Positions 54,928 through 64,000 of a DNA stretch of 64,000 nucleotides are shown in pieces. A program made the translations under genes and the position numbers. Numbering within the stretch: position 1 is the first letter of the stretch; the number at the start of each line of letters is the position of its first letter. The notes below the pieces were generated by a model that was not told where the DNA came from, made no database searches, and worked only from the letters and a program-made list of their open reading frames with translations. This stretch comes from Pseudoflavitalea sp. G-6-1-2 (GTDB taxonomy: Bacteria; Bacteroidota; Bacteroidia; Chitinophagales; Chitinophagaceae). The stretch covers positions 682,001-746,000 of the forward strand of contig NZ_JABBGB010000002.1 in assembly GCF_012927185.1 (NCBI RefSeq), given 5' to 3'.

Positions 54928-55519
54928 ACAGTTTTTCATGATTTCACCAATGGCTCTATTGAAACAACAGGTCTTCCGATGCTCAGCGGAACTGCTGAAC
55001 AAGTTACTAGGTGGATGTTTTTATCGATGGAGTATTGTACCAATACATTCACTGTCAGTAGAAGTCCGCTTATTATGGTATCCGGATTGCCCAATGTATT
55101 GAACACTACCTATCCGGCTGCTTCGGCTTCTGCTTCACTTTCATTATCAGCAACCAATCTTGCTGCACCTGTTGAGATCAAGGCCCCTCCTGCATTTGAG
55201 CTGAGTTACGACAATAGCAATTTCAGCAGCCAGCTTATGGTGGGAGCGCCTGGCAATCTCTCCAGCACTCCCATTTATTACAGGTTGAAAGCAGGCACAG
55301 CAGCAGACACTTATTCGTACAATATCGAACTCACCAGTACCGGTGCAGCAGCGAAATATTTTACCACGGCAATATGTAAAGTAAATCCCAAACCGATTGC
55401 ATTTCACAACAGTGACCCCGGTAACGAAGTTGCAGGCGCCTGCGGCAGGCGGAATATACATCATTACGCTTGTGCTGAGTAACGGACAGAAAGTAACTAC
55501 GAATGTTTTAGTGAAGTAA
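54928..55519 (+). pseudogene. remnant of a large surface protein with type IX-like C-terminal tail
   Basis: The frame is open from 54928 without a proper start. It encodes one Ig-like repeat of the type found in giant Bacteroidota adhesins (LSLSATNLAAPVEIKAPPAFELSYD..., YYRLKAGTAADTYSYNIELTSTGAA). Near 55430 the frame shifts; a second frame then reads AGGIYIITLVLSNGQKVTTNVLVK and stops at 55517-55519, typical of a type IX secretion C-terminal signal. The original gene has lost its 5' part and several internal domains. A terminator follows. Confidence 0.6.
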
Positions 55520-55563
55520 ACAGGGCCGCTGAATATATCGAAGAACAAGTATTGAAAAGTCAG

Positions 55564-55600
55564 AAGCCGGCTCAAAATAACTTTTCGGGCCGGCTTTTTC
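55564..55600 (+). terminator. terminator after the surface-protein remnant
   Basis: AAGCCGGC (55564-55571) pairs with GCCGGCTT (55589-55596), followed by TTTC. Confidence 0.75.
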
Positions 55601-55724
55601 TAAACTTAGATCTCTCCACATAATCAACAGGATTCCCCGTTCAATAACCGGCAGGCATCAACCAATAAATGATGCTTTTTCCGGGCAGGAAGCAAAGGAA
55701 ATTTGAGATTGAAAACAATCAGCG

Positions 55725-56489
55725 ATGAAAGCCATAAAAACAACTTACCTGTTCCTCCTGTTATTTATTGCTGCATTCCTTTCCTGTAGCAAAAGCAATT
55801 CCGATAATTCGGCGAAAACCTATGTTCCTGTATTCGCCATTCTTACCGAGGGTTCAGCGAATGATGTTTATGCAAAAATCTCCTACCGCTACAATAATCG
55901 GAACCAACTTTCGGAGATCAGCATGCAAAAGAATAACAGCATCACAACAATCTCCTACGAATATTCGCAGGAGGGAACTGTCAGCAAAGCCATCGTATCA
56001 TCAGACATTTCAACCCGCCGGTATGAATACGACTTCAATTACAAGAACCAGCGGCTTGGTTCATACTCACTTTATTCATCAGGCAGCATTACTGAAGTAC
56101 AGATCATATGGGATCCGTCGGGTAAATCCTGTACACAGGTAGTGACGGGTACGGGCGCCAAAGTTAGTTTCAACTTTTCGGAGCAGGGCAATATTATCGA
56201 CAGAACCGGTACCGGCATCACCAATGTTTTCAAGGTAGGATACGGAACAGGTAAAGGGATATTCAGTGATTTCCCTTTACAGCTGGGGCATTTTCTTCCG
56301 GTGCAGGAAAACCTGCTGGAGCTCTATTATGGGAGCACGATGGAAATAAACAGTATTTATATCAACGGGCAAGCCAACAACTTTGTAAGCACGTATAACA
56401 GATCCGGCCTTCTTGAAAAAGCTGAATTACGCCCAAACACCAACGACAGGTTTACCTACACATTCAAATATGAGTCGAGAGTACAATAA
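55725..56489 (+). CDS. lipoprotein with YD-like repeats, function unknown
   Basis: 254 residues with lipobox FLSC near residue 21. Beta-hairpin repeats such as YRYNNRNQLSEISMQ, SYEYSQEGTVSKAIV and YEYDFNYKNQRL resemble the DUF4595/RHS-like repeat pattern of Bacteroidota lipoproteins. Probably outer-membrane anchored. No partner gene is nearby. Confidence 0.7.
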   Translation: MKAIKTTYLFLLLFIAAFLSCSKSNSDNSAKTYVPVFAILTEGSANDVYAKISYRYNNRNQLSEISMQKNNSITTISYEYSQEGTVSKAIVSSDISTRRYEYDFNYKNQRLGSYSLYSSGSITEVQIIWDPSGKSCTQVVTGTGAKVSFNFSEQGNIIDRTGTGITNVFKVGYGTGKGIFSDFPLQLGHFLPVQENLLELYYGSTMEINSIYINGQANNFVSTYNRSGLLEKAELRPNTNDRFTYTFKYESRVQ

Positions 56490-57127
56490 CCGAACCTTTG
56501 AGTATTGTATCCGGGAGAGGTTTTACCGTTTAATAACTCAAAGCCGCCACTGAATAACCCGATGTTCGCCCCTACACCATCGACCCTCATATTTGCAATT
56601 CAAGGAAAGGACCACATAGCAGCTTCGGGGAGCTGCTACTAAAAAAAACAGGGAGCCGCCCGCATTGCCGGGTGGCTTATTTTTGTGCCTGCCAGCTTCT
56701 CACCACGAGGCTGATATACCTTTACCACGGTCAGGACACGGACAAACCATAAGTAAACCACGGATACAATACGTACAGAAGATGAAGCACACAGCAGGTA
56801 AACAGAGGGTACACTCAAAGTAAATAGCAGATTATAGTGCAGTTAACGTGGACTTGATCTGGAAGCGATCTGCTCCTGATCTGCCGAAGTGAAATTTACT
56901 GTTCGAAAACGTGAATTTGCTGCTGCCGGAAGCATACAGCAGCTGTTTGACTGAGTTTGATAATAATTGAGAATACATGAAGAAGTAAATTGGAATGGAA
57001 AAGGATGAAAAACGAGGATCAGGAAAATAAGCATCCGCGAAGGCTTGCTTCGGAGAGAGAAATCGAATCGGTTGGTCAATAAAATCTGTACTGATATTTT
57101 TCAGGCCAGCTTCGTAAAGATTCTATG
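56490..57127. other. gene-poor region with a terminator
   Basis: 638 bases. The only structure I can support is a hairpin AGCCGCCCG (56654-56662) with CGGGTGGCT (56669-56677) and T-run to 56684, a terminator candidate for the preceding lipoprotein. Short frames here lack coding character. Confidence 0.45.
56654..56684 (+). terminator. terminator downstream of the YD-like lipoprotein
   Basis: A 9-bp stem with one G-T pair, loop CATTGC, then TATTTTT. Confidence 0.65.
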
Positions 57128-57949
57128 CTATTCCCGTTGTTCTTTCAAACGATTATTGCAGTTTTCGGAGTTGCCTGTTCCTGCTATAATTTCAGATGCC
57201 ACCTGCTGCAGACCCTCATCTGTAAAATGCTGCCAATGCTGTGCCAGTTGTTGTTTTGTCTGTAATTTTTTCTGTTGCTTTCTCCGTTGCTTTCCGGAAA
57301 TAGTTTTTGTTGCCGGCACTTCTACTTTGATGATCTCTGTAGCATGAAATCGTTTATCGTACAACGGATATTTTCCCTGGTATGGATTTGCCTGCAGCAC
57401 TACAATCAGTGTACCCTTGCCCGGAAGGTTGGCATCCAGTTCAACAGGTTTAAAGTTTTCAGCCCAACTAACAAACTTGTGGGTGTAAGATCGTTCAAGT
57501 AACTGAAGCACTTCTCCCGTTACGGTATCCAGTCTCATGGCAATGAGTTTGTATTCCATATGAGTCACCCGCATATGCCGTGGCTCTATGATGTTTAGGA
57601 TTCGAAGTATATTATCGTCCCCGAAGGTTGGGAAATATAAGAACTCCGACACATTCCTTTTCTGATTGAAGCGATAACCTCTGAGCCCTTCCACTCCTGA
57701 TTCAATTAATCTTTTATTGAGACGGTTAACGTGCTGCTGATCTTTCTTTCCATACAGGTATGGCGCAAGAGCATGCCTGATCAATTTACCTGTATGGCTG
57801 GCTTCTCCGAAACGCTTCGCTGCTTTGCGGGTAGCATCCGTTTGTGTTACGTGCTCCGGTACGCTGCGCAGACAATATTTTCCGTTGCGTTTGTAGCTGA
57901 TCAGATCGCCAAACCTGCCGGTGAATTTTATCTTACCTGCGAGTATCAT
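57128..57949 (-). CDS. conserved Bacteroidota protein of unknown function (DUF6266-like N-terminus)
   Basis: 273 residues. The N-terminus MILAGKIKFTGRFGDLISYKRNGKYCLRSVPEHV resembles the Gly/Lys-rich start of DUF6266-type proteins, and TRKAAKRFGEASHTGKLIRHAL follows. The C-terminus is Lys/Gln-rich and probably coiled (GKQRRKQQKKLQTKQQLAQ). No signal peptide or membrane helix is seen. Function unknown. Confidence 0.65.
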   Translation of the reverse strand: MILAGKIKFTGRFGDLISYKRNGKYCLRSVPEHVTQTDATRKAAKRFGEASHTGKLIRHALAPYLYGKKDQQHVNRLNKRLIESGVEGLRGYRFNQKRNVSEFLYFPTFGDDNILRILNIIEPRHMRVTHMEYKLIAMRLDTVTGEVLQLLERSYTHKFVSWAENFKPVELDANLPGKGTLIVVLQANPYQGKYPLYDKRFHATEIIKVEVPATKTISGKQRRKQQKKLQTKQQLAQHWQHFTDEGLQQVASEIIAGTGNSENCNNRLKEQRE

Positions 57950-58724
57950 GTGATATAGGTTTATGTGTTAATGATTGTAAACATAATTTACCGAAAACCA
58001 TTCTGCCAAAACGATTACAAATTGTTAAAACGCCCGGCTAACAAGAGTTTACGGTCATCTGCACCATCAATATTCCCCCATCTATTTTTTGACTATAAGA
58101 GGCTACAACATATTTCGCAGCAGCACATGGACGCTGTAATCTTTTCATGATCAAAAATGGGTATTCCTTACCCACACTGAAGTTATCCTGTATAACAGTT
58201 ACCATCACAGGAAATGCAGGCAGCACCGCAATATCATCTCCAGAAAATTCGTGTAAGAATTGAAGATCGATTTAGAAAAGATATTACATTGCGTATCCGA
58301 TGGCTGTTACCAACAGCCCTTCAATTCGAAGAAGGTTTCAGCCACGACGATTTTTTTATGTACTTACTGTCGATACAATTTCCAGAGCACAGCACCTATG
58401 CAGCACCGATGCTGCTGACAACAGCCATTGGACTAGCTCCTGCCATTCATCAATGCCGGAACAGCCACCCAATACCCGAAAACATAATTCGGCCAAATCG
58501 TTACCAACCACGGCACCTGCATCACTGATCAGCCAATTTTTTGAAACTCATTTACAATAATGATTGCACTGCGAGGCATGCATTTCCATGCCTTTGCGCA
58601 TACCATGTGAATCAGCTGAAAGCTGCATCCACAGCATAGTACAGAATAGTTATACCAAATGAAACAACTGTTTTCTTCCCCGCCATCAGAACCTTATTTT
58701 TCTAAAAATCGAAATGCTGTTTGT
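57950..58724. other. gene-poor region upstream of the second susC
   Basis: About 775 bases without a convincing gene. A 104-codon frame at 58214-58528 has no family features and lacks coding character at its ends, so it is not annotated. The promoter of the second susC unit is presumably near 58700. Confidence 0.4.
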
Positions 58725-61700
58725 ATGAAATTAACATCCGCCGGGCATCACTGCCGATGGACCGGCAGAATACTGATCTTATTCTGCTCATTGCTCTTAA
58801 TGAAATTGCAACTGAACGCGCAGGAACCCAATTCAATTATTTCCGGAAAAGTTTCACTAGGCACAGGCATTACCAACCTGAGCGGTACCTCTGTGCAAAT
58901 GAAAGGCGCCAATACCTTCGTAATTACAGACAGTGCAGGATCTTTTAGAATGGCTGTTTCTCCCAATGCCATTCTTGTTTTCAGCCATGTTGGTTACAAA
59001 AGCCTCGAAGTAAAACTGTATAAACAAAAGGTGGTGAATGTTACACTCGAACCATCGGATAACAGTCTTGAACAGGTTGTGGTAGTTGGCTATGGCAAGC
59101 AACGACAGCGAAGCATTACAGGGGCTATCTCCAAAGTGAATGCTGCTGAATTGCAGGATATCCCCGCTGCTGAAATCGGACAGAAACTCTACGGAAAAGC
59201 AACCGGCCTGCAACTCAATCAGGTGTCCGGTCGTCCGGGACAGGGCATCACTTTTCGCCTCCGCGGCGCCGCTTCTCTTTCAGGATCCAACGCTCCCCTC
59301 TTTGTGGTGGATGGTCAGCCGGTTGGAGATATCAATCTCATCAATCCTGATGAGATCGAAAGTTTCACCGTACTGAAAGATGCCGCGGCCACAGCACTCT
59401 ACGGATCGAGAGCATCCAACGGTGTAATTATTGTTACTACCAAAACTGCCAATGCAGGAAGAACTACTGTTGGTTTCTCTGCTTACCAGGGATGGCAGAA
59501 AGTGCCGCAACGCGGCAGACCCGACATGATGAATGCCCGCGAGTTCGCCACTTTCATGAAGGCTATGATCGAAGACAAACTGAAATACAAAGATTACGAT
59601 CTCACCAAAAAACCACCCAGTGTATTCCCCGAATACATCAACCCCGAAGAATACGGAAAAGGTACCGACTGGTATGATGAGGTACTGCGCACCGCTCCCA
59701 TGCAAAACCTTTCGCTCAACGTAAGCTCAGGCGCAGAAAAATCTTCGGCCAATATCACCGCCACTTATTTCAAACAGGATGGCGTTATGCTGAACACCGG
59801 CATGGAGCGCTTCTCCTTCCGCGCCAATACGGAGTTCCGTCCATTAGACCGGTTGAAGTTCGGATTGAATATTGCACCAACCTATCAACGCAACCACAAC
59901 ATAACCGATGGCACTACGGATGGCAACAGGCAGATAATCAGTTTGGCTTCCATGGCATCTCCGCTTGTGCCTGTACGTGATGTTAATGGCAACTACAATG
60001 TCAAAGCCAGTACAGGTGGCATGCTGGCCATGCCCAACCCCGTGCAGCAACTGATGGAGATGGATATCAATCAGCGTACATTCCGCACGCTCGGCAATGC
60101 ATATGCAGATCTCGAAGTGATCGACGGCCTTCGTGCAAGAACCACTCTCAGTGCAGATATAGGCAATCAGGAGACCACTGTTTTCAGGCCTTCTACCTGG
60201 GCTGCTTTTGGATCGACGCCGCCCAACAACAATATCAGCTACGCCAACTTTTCGCAGAACTATATTTCGTGGCTAAGCGAGCAGCAGCTCTCTTACAACT
60301 TCAAACTGAGGAAACATTCGTTCGATGTGATGGGTGGATATTCTTATCAGTACTACAAAAAATCTTACAGAAGCCTTAGTGCGTCCAGTCTGCCTACCGA
60401 TCTCATCAAACTCGCCAATGTACCGGGCTCCATCATTTCCGGAGGTGATAACAGAACGGAGTGGGCGCTCATTTCCTGGCTCGGAAGAGTAAATTATGAG
60501 TTCGACGGAAAATATTTTGTGGGATTCAATATCCGCAGAGACGGGTCATCGCGCCTCTCGAAGGAAAAAAGATGGGGACTCTTCCCTTCTTTGTCGGCAG
60601 GTTGGGTGATCAGCGACGAAAACTTCTTCCCGAAGAACAAGGCAGTGAATTTTCTCAAACTCCGCGCGAGTTATGGCGAACAGGGTGCTAACGGCACCAG
60701 CAACGACTATCCTTATCTTTCCACTGCCTCCGTTGTGCCTTACACATTCGACGGCAACAAAGTTTCATACGGCGTGGCGCTCACGCAGCTCGGCAATCAG
60801 GATCTCAGCTGGGAAGGAACCAGACAGCTCGATATCGGTGTAGATGCAAACCTCCTCAACAATCGACTCACTTTCTCATACGACTACTTCCTCAAATTCA
60901 CGGATGGCATGCTCTACAATATTGCATTGCCCTTCTATACAGGATACACAAGCGTAACCATCAATGTAGGCAAGTTCAAGATCTGGGGACATGAGTTCGG
61001 TCTCACCAGCCGCAACCTAACCGGACCACTCAGCTGGAACACCGGTTTCAACCTCACGCTCGTAGACAATAAGGTACTCGATCTTTATAATAAAGTTCCA
61101 CTCGGAGGTACCAATCGTCATGGCGATTACAACAGAACAGAAGTCGGCAGACGCATCGGTGAATTGTACGGATATGTGTTTGAAGGAGTGTACACGCAGG
61201 AAGAGATCAATAACCCCAAAGTAGCCAAAGTAAAAAACGAATCAGCTGTAGGAACTGCTAAGATGAAGGATGTGGATGGCAGTGGTTTCATCGATGGAAA
61301 CGACCGCACCTTCCTTGGCAACCCCAATGCCAGAGTGATCTTCGGCCTTACCAACGATTTCCGTTACAGGAACTGGGATCTTACGATCGTAGCATCCGGT
61401 CAGGCAGGCAATTCCATCATGAATAACAATAAGCAGAACACGCAAAATATCGATGGTGTGTTCAATGTAGAAAAGAGACTGGCCAATTTCTGGCGCTCAC
61501 CGGAGCATCCCGGCAGTGGCGATGTGCCCCGCACATCGAAGTCGAACTCCACCGAGCTTTTCCGCGTAGCCAATTCCACCTGGGTGTCCAGAGGAGATTA
61601 TCTCACTATCAGAAATATCACGCTCGGTTATACATTCACCAATACGCATTTCCGTTATTTCAAATCTGCAAGATTGTATGGAGCCGTTAATCAGGCATTC

Positions 61701-61832
61701 GTATTCACTGGTTACAAAGGGCAAAACCCGGAAGTGAACGATTACCGTGAAAGCTCCACCCAGATTGGAACAGACAACGGAAGCTATCCAATACCCAGAA
61801 CATTCCTCATTGGTGTAAACGTGCAATTCTAA
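58725..61832 (+). CDS. susC: SusC/RagA TonB-dependent outer-membrane transporter (second locus)
   Basis: Start chosen at ATG 58725 (MKLTSAGHHCRWTGRILILFCSLLLM), which gives a normal signal peptide; an earlier ATG at 58659 would add 22 residues. About 1035 residues. Carboxypeptidase-like domain, plug with SusC signature (APLFVVDGQPVG, INPDEIESFTVLKDAAATALYGSRA), and a barrel ending FLIGVNVQF. First gene of a second utilisation locus; the glycan is suggested by the downstream GH106-like enzyme (inference). Confidence 0.93.
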   Translation: MKLTSAGHHCRWTGRILILFCSLLLMKLQLNAQEPNSIISGKVSLGTGITNLSGTSVQMKGANTFVITDSAGSFRMAVSPNAILVFSHVGYKSLEVKLYKQKVVNVTLEPSDNSLEQVVVVGYGKQRQRSITGAISKVNAAELQDIPAAEIGQKLYGKATGLQLNQVSGRPGQGITFRLRGAASLSGSNAPLFVVDGQPVGDINLINPDEIESFTVLKDAAATALYGSRASNGVIIVTTKTANAGRTTVGFSAYQGWQKVPQRGRPDMMNAREFATFMKAMIEDKLKYKDYDLTKKPPSVFPEYINPEEYGKGTDWYDEVLRTAPMQNLSLNVSSGAEKSSANITATYFKQDGVMLNTGMERFSFRANTEFRPLDRLKFGLNIAPTYQRNHNITDGTTDGNRQIISLASMASPLVPVRDVNGNYNVKASTGGMLAMPNPVQQLMEMDINQRTFRTLGNAYADLEVIDGLRARTTLSADIGNQETTVFRPSTWAAFGSTPPNNNISYANFSQNYISWLSEQQLSYNFKLRKHSFDVMGGYSYQYYKKSYRSLSASSLPTDLIKLANVPGSIISGGDNRTEWALISWLGRVNYEFDGKYFVGFNIRRDGSSRLSKEKRWGLFPSLSAGWVISDENFFPKNKAVNFLKLRASYGEQGANGTSNDYPYLSTASVVPYTFDGNKVSYGVALTQLGNQDLSWEGTRQLDIGVDANLLNNRLTFSYDYFLKFTDGMLYNIALPFYTGYTSVTINVGKFKIWGHEFGLTSRNLTGPLSWNTGFNLTLVDNKVLDLYNKVPLGGTNRHGDYNRTEVGRRIGELYGYVFEGVYTQEEINNPKVAKVKNESAVGTAKMKDVDGSGFIDGNDRTFLGNPNARVIFGLTNDFRYRNWDLTIVASGQAGNSIMNNNKQNTQNIDGVFNVEKRLANFWRSPEHPGSGDVPRTSKSNSTELFRVANSTWVSRGDYLTIRNITLGYTFTNTHFRYFKSARLYGAVNQAFVFTGYKGQNPEVNDYRESSTQIGTDNGSYPIPRTFLIGVNVQF

Positions 61833-61863
61833 ACTTATTCTGCCACAACAAATCACTATTCGA

Positions 61864-63414
61864 ATGAAACTACAATATATCGCCATTCTGATTGCAGGCG
61901 TATCACTCGGAACAGGATGCAAAAAAGGACTGCTGGATCTGTATCCTGAAGGCAATATCGCATCAGGCAATTTCTTCCGCAACACCGGCGATTTCCAAAT
62001 GGCTGTAGTGGGCGCTTATGTGCCACTCCGTAACATTGCAGATCAGGCCTACTACATGGACGAAATGCGCGCAGACAACACGCATTACGAATTCAACGCC
62101 AAAGACCGCGGTGGCGCTGGCTTTGAACAATTGGGCGATTTTACAGACAATGCACAAAACGGCGTTACGGGCGCCCGGTACAACCATGCGTATAGTGGCA
62201 TACATCGCTGCAACACCATTCTCGACAGACTGGAAAAGATCAAATTTTCCATGGACGAAAAAGATAAAAAGCAAATCACTGGCGAAGCAAAAGCATTGCG
62301 CGCACATTACTATTTCGATCTGGTTCGTCATTTCGGAAAAGTGCCGCTGCCGTTGCACGAACTGCTTTCGACCGATCCCAAACAGGTGTTTCTGCCACGT
62401 ACCAGTGTAGACTCCGTGTACAATCAGATTGTTGCAGATTTCACAGATGCACTGAGCTTGCTCGAAGCACCTGAAGTTCCGTCTTCAGGCAGAATGAACA
62501 AAGCCGTGGTAGCATGCGAACTCGGCCTGGTGTACATCACGCGTAAGCAATGGGATAAAGCAGTGCCGCTGTTGCAAAGTGTAACCGGCATGAAATACGA
62601 TCTGTTGCCGAACTATCGCGACAACTTCGATCCTGCAAAGAAAGGCACCAATAAAGAAGCCATCTTCGAAGTGCAGTATAAATCGGGCACCGACGGACAA
62701 CAGAGCATCTATCCTTATCGTTTTATGCCTGTAACGGATAGCAGCAAAGCCATGCTGGATATAGAGTTCAACAATCAGAACGGAGGATGGAACACCCCTA
62801 CCGCCGACCTGATGAGACAGTACGAAGCCGACGACAAACGCATGAATGCCAGCATCGGATTCTTCGAAGGATATGTGGGCAGCAACGGCGTATTCAAAGT
62901 AGAGAAACTGGTAACGGAAGATGCCAGAACCTACGTAACACCTCCGGGAAAAACATCGAGGGTGTTTATCAAGAAGTACTATTTCTACCCCTACAAGATA
63001 CCAGCGTACAATACAGATCAGAACTGGCCGGTATTCCGTCTCGGCGGCGTGTTGCTGTTGCTGGCAGAAGCTTTGAACGAAAACAACCAGAGCAGCGAAG
63101 CGCTCGCGCCGCTGAACCGGGTGAGGCAACGTGCCGGATTACTTACGCCCATCTCCAATACCGATCAGGCGCAGCTGCGTGACATCATAGCCAAAGAGCA
63201 GCGTCTCGAACTCGCATTCGAGAACTATCGCTGGCCCGATCTGGTGAGAACCGGTAAAGCCGCACAGGTGATGACGGCGCATGGTCTCGAAATGAAATCG
63301 CTCTACGGCTATCTTTCTGCTGATGCTTACAACGTAACGGAAAAGAAATACATTTATCCCATTCCAGCCCGTGAGATGCAGCAGAACCCTACCTGGACAC
63401 AAAATGATTATTGA
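61864..63414 (+). CDS. susD: SusD/RagB nutrient-binding lipoprotein (second locus)
   Basis: 516 residues with lipobox GTGC near residue 19. SusD hallmarks are present: FQMAVVGAYVPLRN, ITGEAKALRAHYYFDLVRHFG, KEQRLELAFENYRWPDLVRTG and the C-terminal YIYPIPAREMQQNPTWTQNDY. It pairs with the preceding SusC (31 bp). Confidence 0.94.
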   Translation: MKLQYIAILIAGVSLGTGCKKGLLDLYPEGNIASGNFFRNTGDFQMAVVGAYVPLRNIADQAYYMDEMRADNTHYEFNAKDRGGAGFEQLGDFTDNAQNGVTGARYNHAYSGIHRCNTILDRLEKIKFSMDEKDKKQITGEAKALRAHYYFDLVRHFGKVPLPLHELLSTDPKQVFLPRTSVDSVYNQIVADFTDALSLLEAPEVPSSGRMNKAVVACELGLVYITRKQWDKAVPLLQSVTGMKYDLLPNYRDNFDPAKKGTNKEAIFEVQYKSGTDGQQSIYPYRFMPVTDSSKAMLDIEFNNQNGGWNTPTADLMRQYEADDKRMNASIGFFEGYVGSNGVFKVEKLVTEDARTYVTPPGKTSRVFIKKYYFYPYKIPAYNTDQNWPVFRLGGVLLLLAEALNENNQSSEALAPLNRVRQRAGLLTPISNTDQAQLRDIIAKEQRLELAFENYRWPDLVRTGKAAQVMTAHGLEMKSLYGYLSADAYNVTEKKYIYPIPAREMQQNPTWTQNDY

Positions 63415-63438
63415 TCCTCTATTTTGAAAATAATGACC

Positions 63439-63465
63439 TTGATAAGAACATGGTTGTTATATTTG
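63439..63465 (+). promoter_or_regulatory. internal promoter in front of the glycoside hydrolase
   Basis: TTG at 63439-63441, 16 bases, then TATATTTG at 63458-63465, an exact -7 consensus. It lies 33 bp before the start of the hydrolase, so that gene can be expressed separately from susCD. Confidence 0.5.
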
Positions 63466-63498
63466 GAAAAGCCAGCCCATAAACCCCCAATCAGACAG

Positions 63499-64000
63499 AT
63501 GAAACGCAGAACATTTTTATTGCAAGGCGGACTTCTTTCTACGGGATATGCACTGCTCAGCGCTTCCCCATCGTGGGCATCCACTTTATTACCAGCCGGC
63601 AAAGCCGGGAAGGATGAGCTCTATGAATTATTCAGAAATCCTCCCGCCATCTATCGCCCGTTCGTGCGCTGGTGGTGGAATGGCGATAAAGTGGAAAAAG
63701 CAGAACTGATCCGCGAACTGCATGTGATGAAAGAAGCGGGCATCGGCGGTATAGAAATCAATCCCATCAAATTCCCTGCCCTCGCAAACGATCTGGGCAA
63801 ACCTACACTTCGCTGGCTGAGTCCTGAATGGACAGATGCCCTCGAAGCCACCCTGAAAGAAGCGAAGCAGATAGGCCTCACCAGCGACCTCATCGTTGGC
63901 TCCGGATGGCCATTCGGAGCTGAATACCTCGAAGGAGAAGAACGTTGTCAATTGATGGTAATTGGTGCAAAAAAACTGGAAGGCCCGCTCGAATATGAAG
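63499..64000 (+). CDS. glycoside hydrolase, GH106-like (3' end outside window)
   Basis: The first 167 residues are visible. Export signal MKRRTFLLQGGLLSTGYALL (an RR pair may make it Tat-type). After it, FRNPPAIYRPFVRWWWNGDKVEKAELIRELHVMKEAGIGGIEI is the entry of GH106/alpha-L-rhamnosidase-like enzymes (PF17132). The rest lies beyond the window, so catalytic residues cannot be checked. Rhamnose-containing pectin is a possible substrate. Confidence 0.7.
   Translation, partial: MKRRTFLLQGGLLSTGYALLSASPSWASTLLPAGKAGKDELYELFRNPPAIYRPFVRWWWNGDKVEKAELIRELHVMKEAGIGGIEINPIKFPALANDLGKPTLRWLSPEWTDALEATLKEAKQIGLTSDLIVGSGWPFGAEYLEGEERCQLMVIGAKKLEGPLEYE

Noticed and set aside
58214-58528. Frame of 104 codons upstream of the second susC
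   Set aside because: No recognisable domain, poor codon character and an overlapping frame of similar quality; treated as non-coding.
1-64000. CRISPR array or rRNA operon
   Set aside because: No regularly spaced repeats and no rRNA sequence were seen; the only RNA gene found is tRNA-Lys.

Overview
The window reads as a chromosomal stretch of a Bacteroidota bacterium, most likely of the Chitinophagaceae. The evidence is two SusC/SusD pairs, TAnnTTTG-type -7 promoter boxes, weak or absent Shine-Dalgarno sequences, many lipoproteins with SCxK-like lipoboxes, a broken gene ending in what looks like a type IX secretion tail, and PadR/FtsX-type permease pairs. The family assignment is inference. 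No 16S rRNA or other phylogenetic marker was seen.

Layout. 1-8.6 kb: small housekeeping and stress genes (GNAT, GreA-like factor, methyltransferase, secreted cysteine hydrolase, HxlR/DHFR-like pair, serine hydrolase), a PadR-controlled FtsX/MacB-type permease and a DUF1272 zinc protein. 8.6-15.4 kb: a visibly AT-richer block (33% GC in the sample line 12601-12660 against 50% in 43261-43320). It ends at the 3' side of a tRNA-Lys gene. It holds six genes in three transcription units: acetoacetate-decarboxylase-like protein + aldehyde dehydrogenase, NAD-epimerase + AraC regulator, and DJ-1/PfpI + alpha/beta hydrolase. All three units carry the same 26-bp upstream element at a constant distance from the promoter. 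I read this as a compact self-regulated aldehyde/electrophile-handling regulon, and it is the most interesting feature of the window. 15.7-18 kb: a FUSC membrane protein.

18.1-35 kb: a polysaccharide-utilisation locus on the minus strand. It encodes a GntR/UTRA regulator, SusC, SusD, a two-domain mannose-6-phosphate isomerase, an MFS sugar porter, two lipoproteins, an SGNH acetylesterase, a GH92 alpha-mannosidase and a ROK kinase. Together they could capture, deacetylate and cleave a mannoside, import mannose, phosphorylate it and convert it to fructose-6-phosphate. A palindrome around ATGTACGTACAT lies in front of the GntR gene and a near copy lies in the susC promoter. 35-40 kb: a YceI lipoprotein, an MBOAT/SGNH-like O-acetylation pair and a MATE exporter. 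40-46.8 kb: a TetR regulator and a tripartite RND efflux operon, both preceded by the identical 13-bp palindrome CTAACACTGTTAG.

47-64 kb: a TonB-dependent receptor, an AT-rich cluster of small orphan genes including one frameshifted gene, a TonB-C protein, a beta-helix + PDZ protein, a frameshifted remnant of a large surface protein, two proteins of unknown function, then a second SusC/SusD pair followed by the start of a GH106-like glycoside hydrolase that runs off the window.
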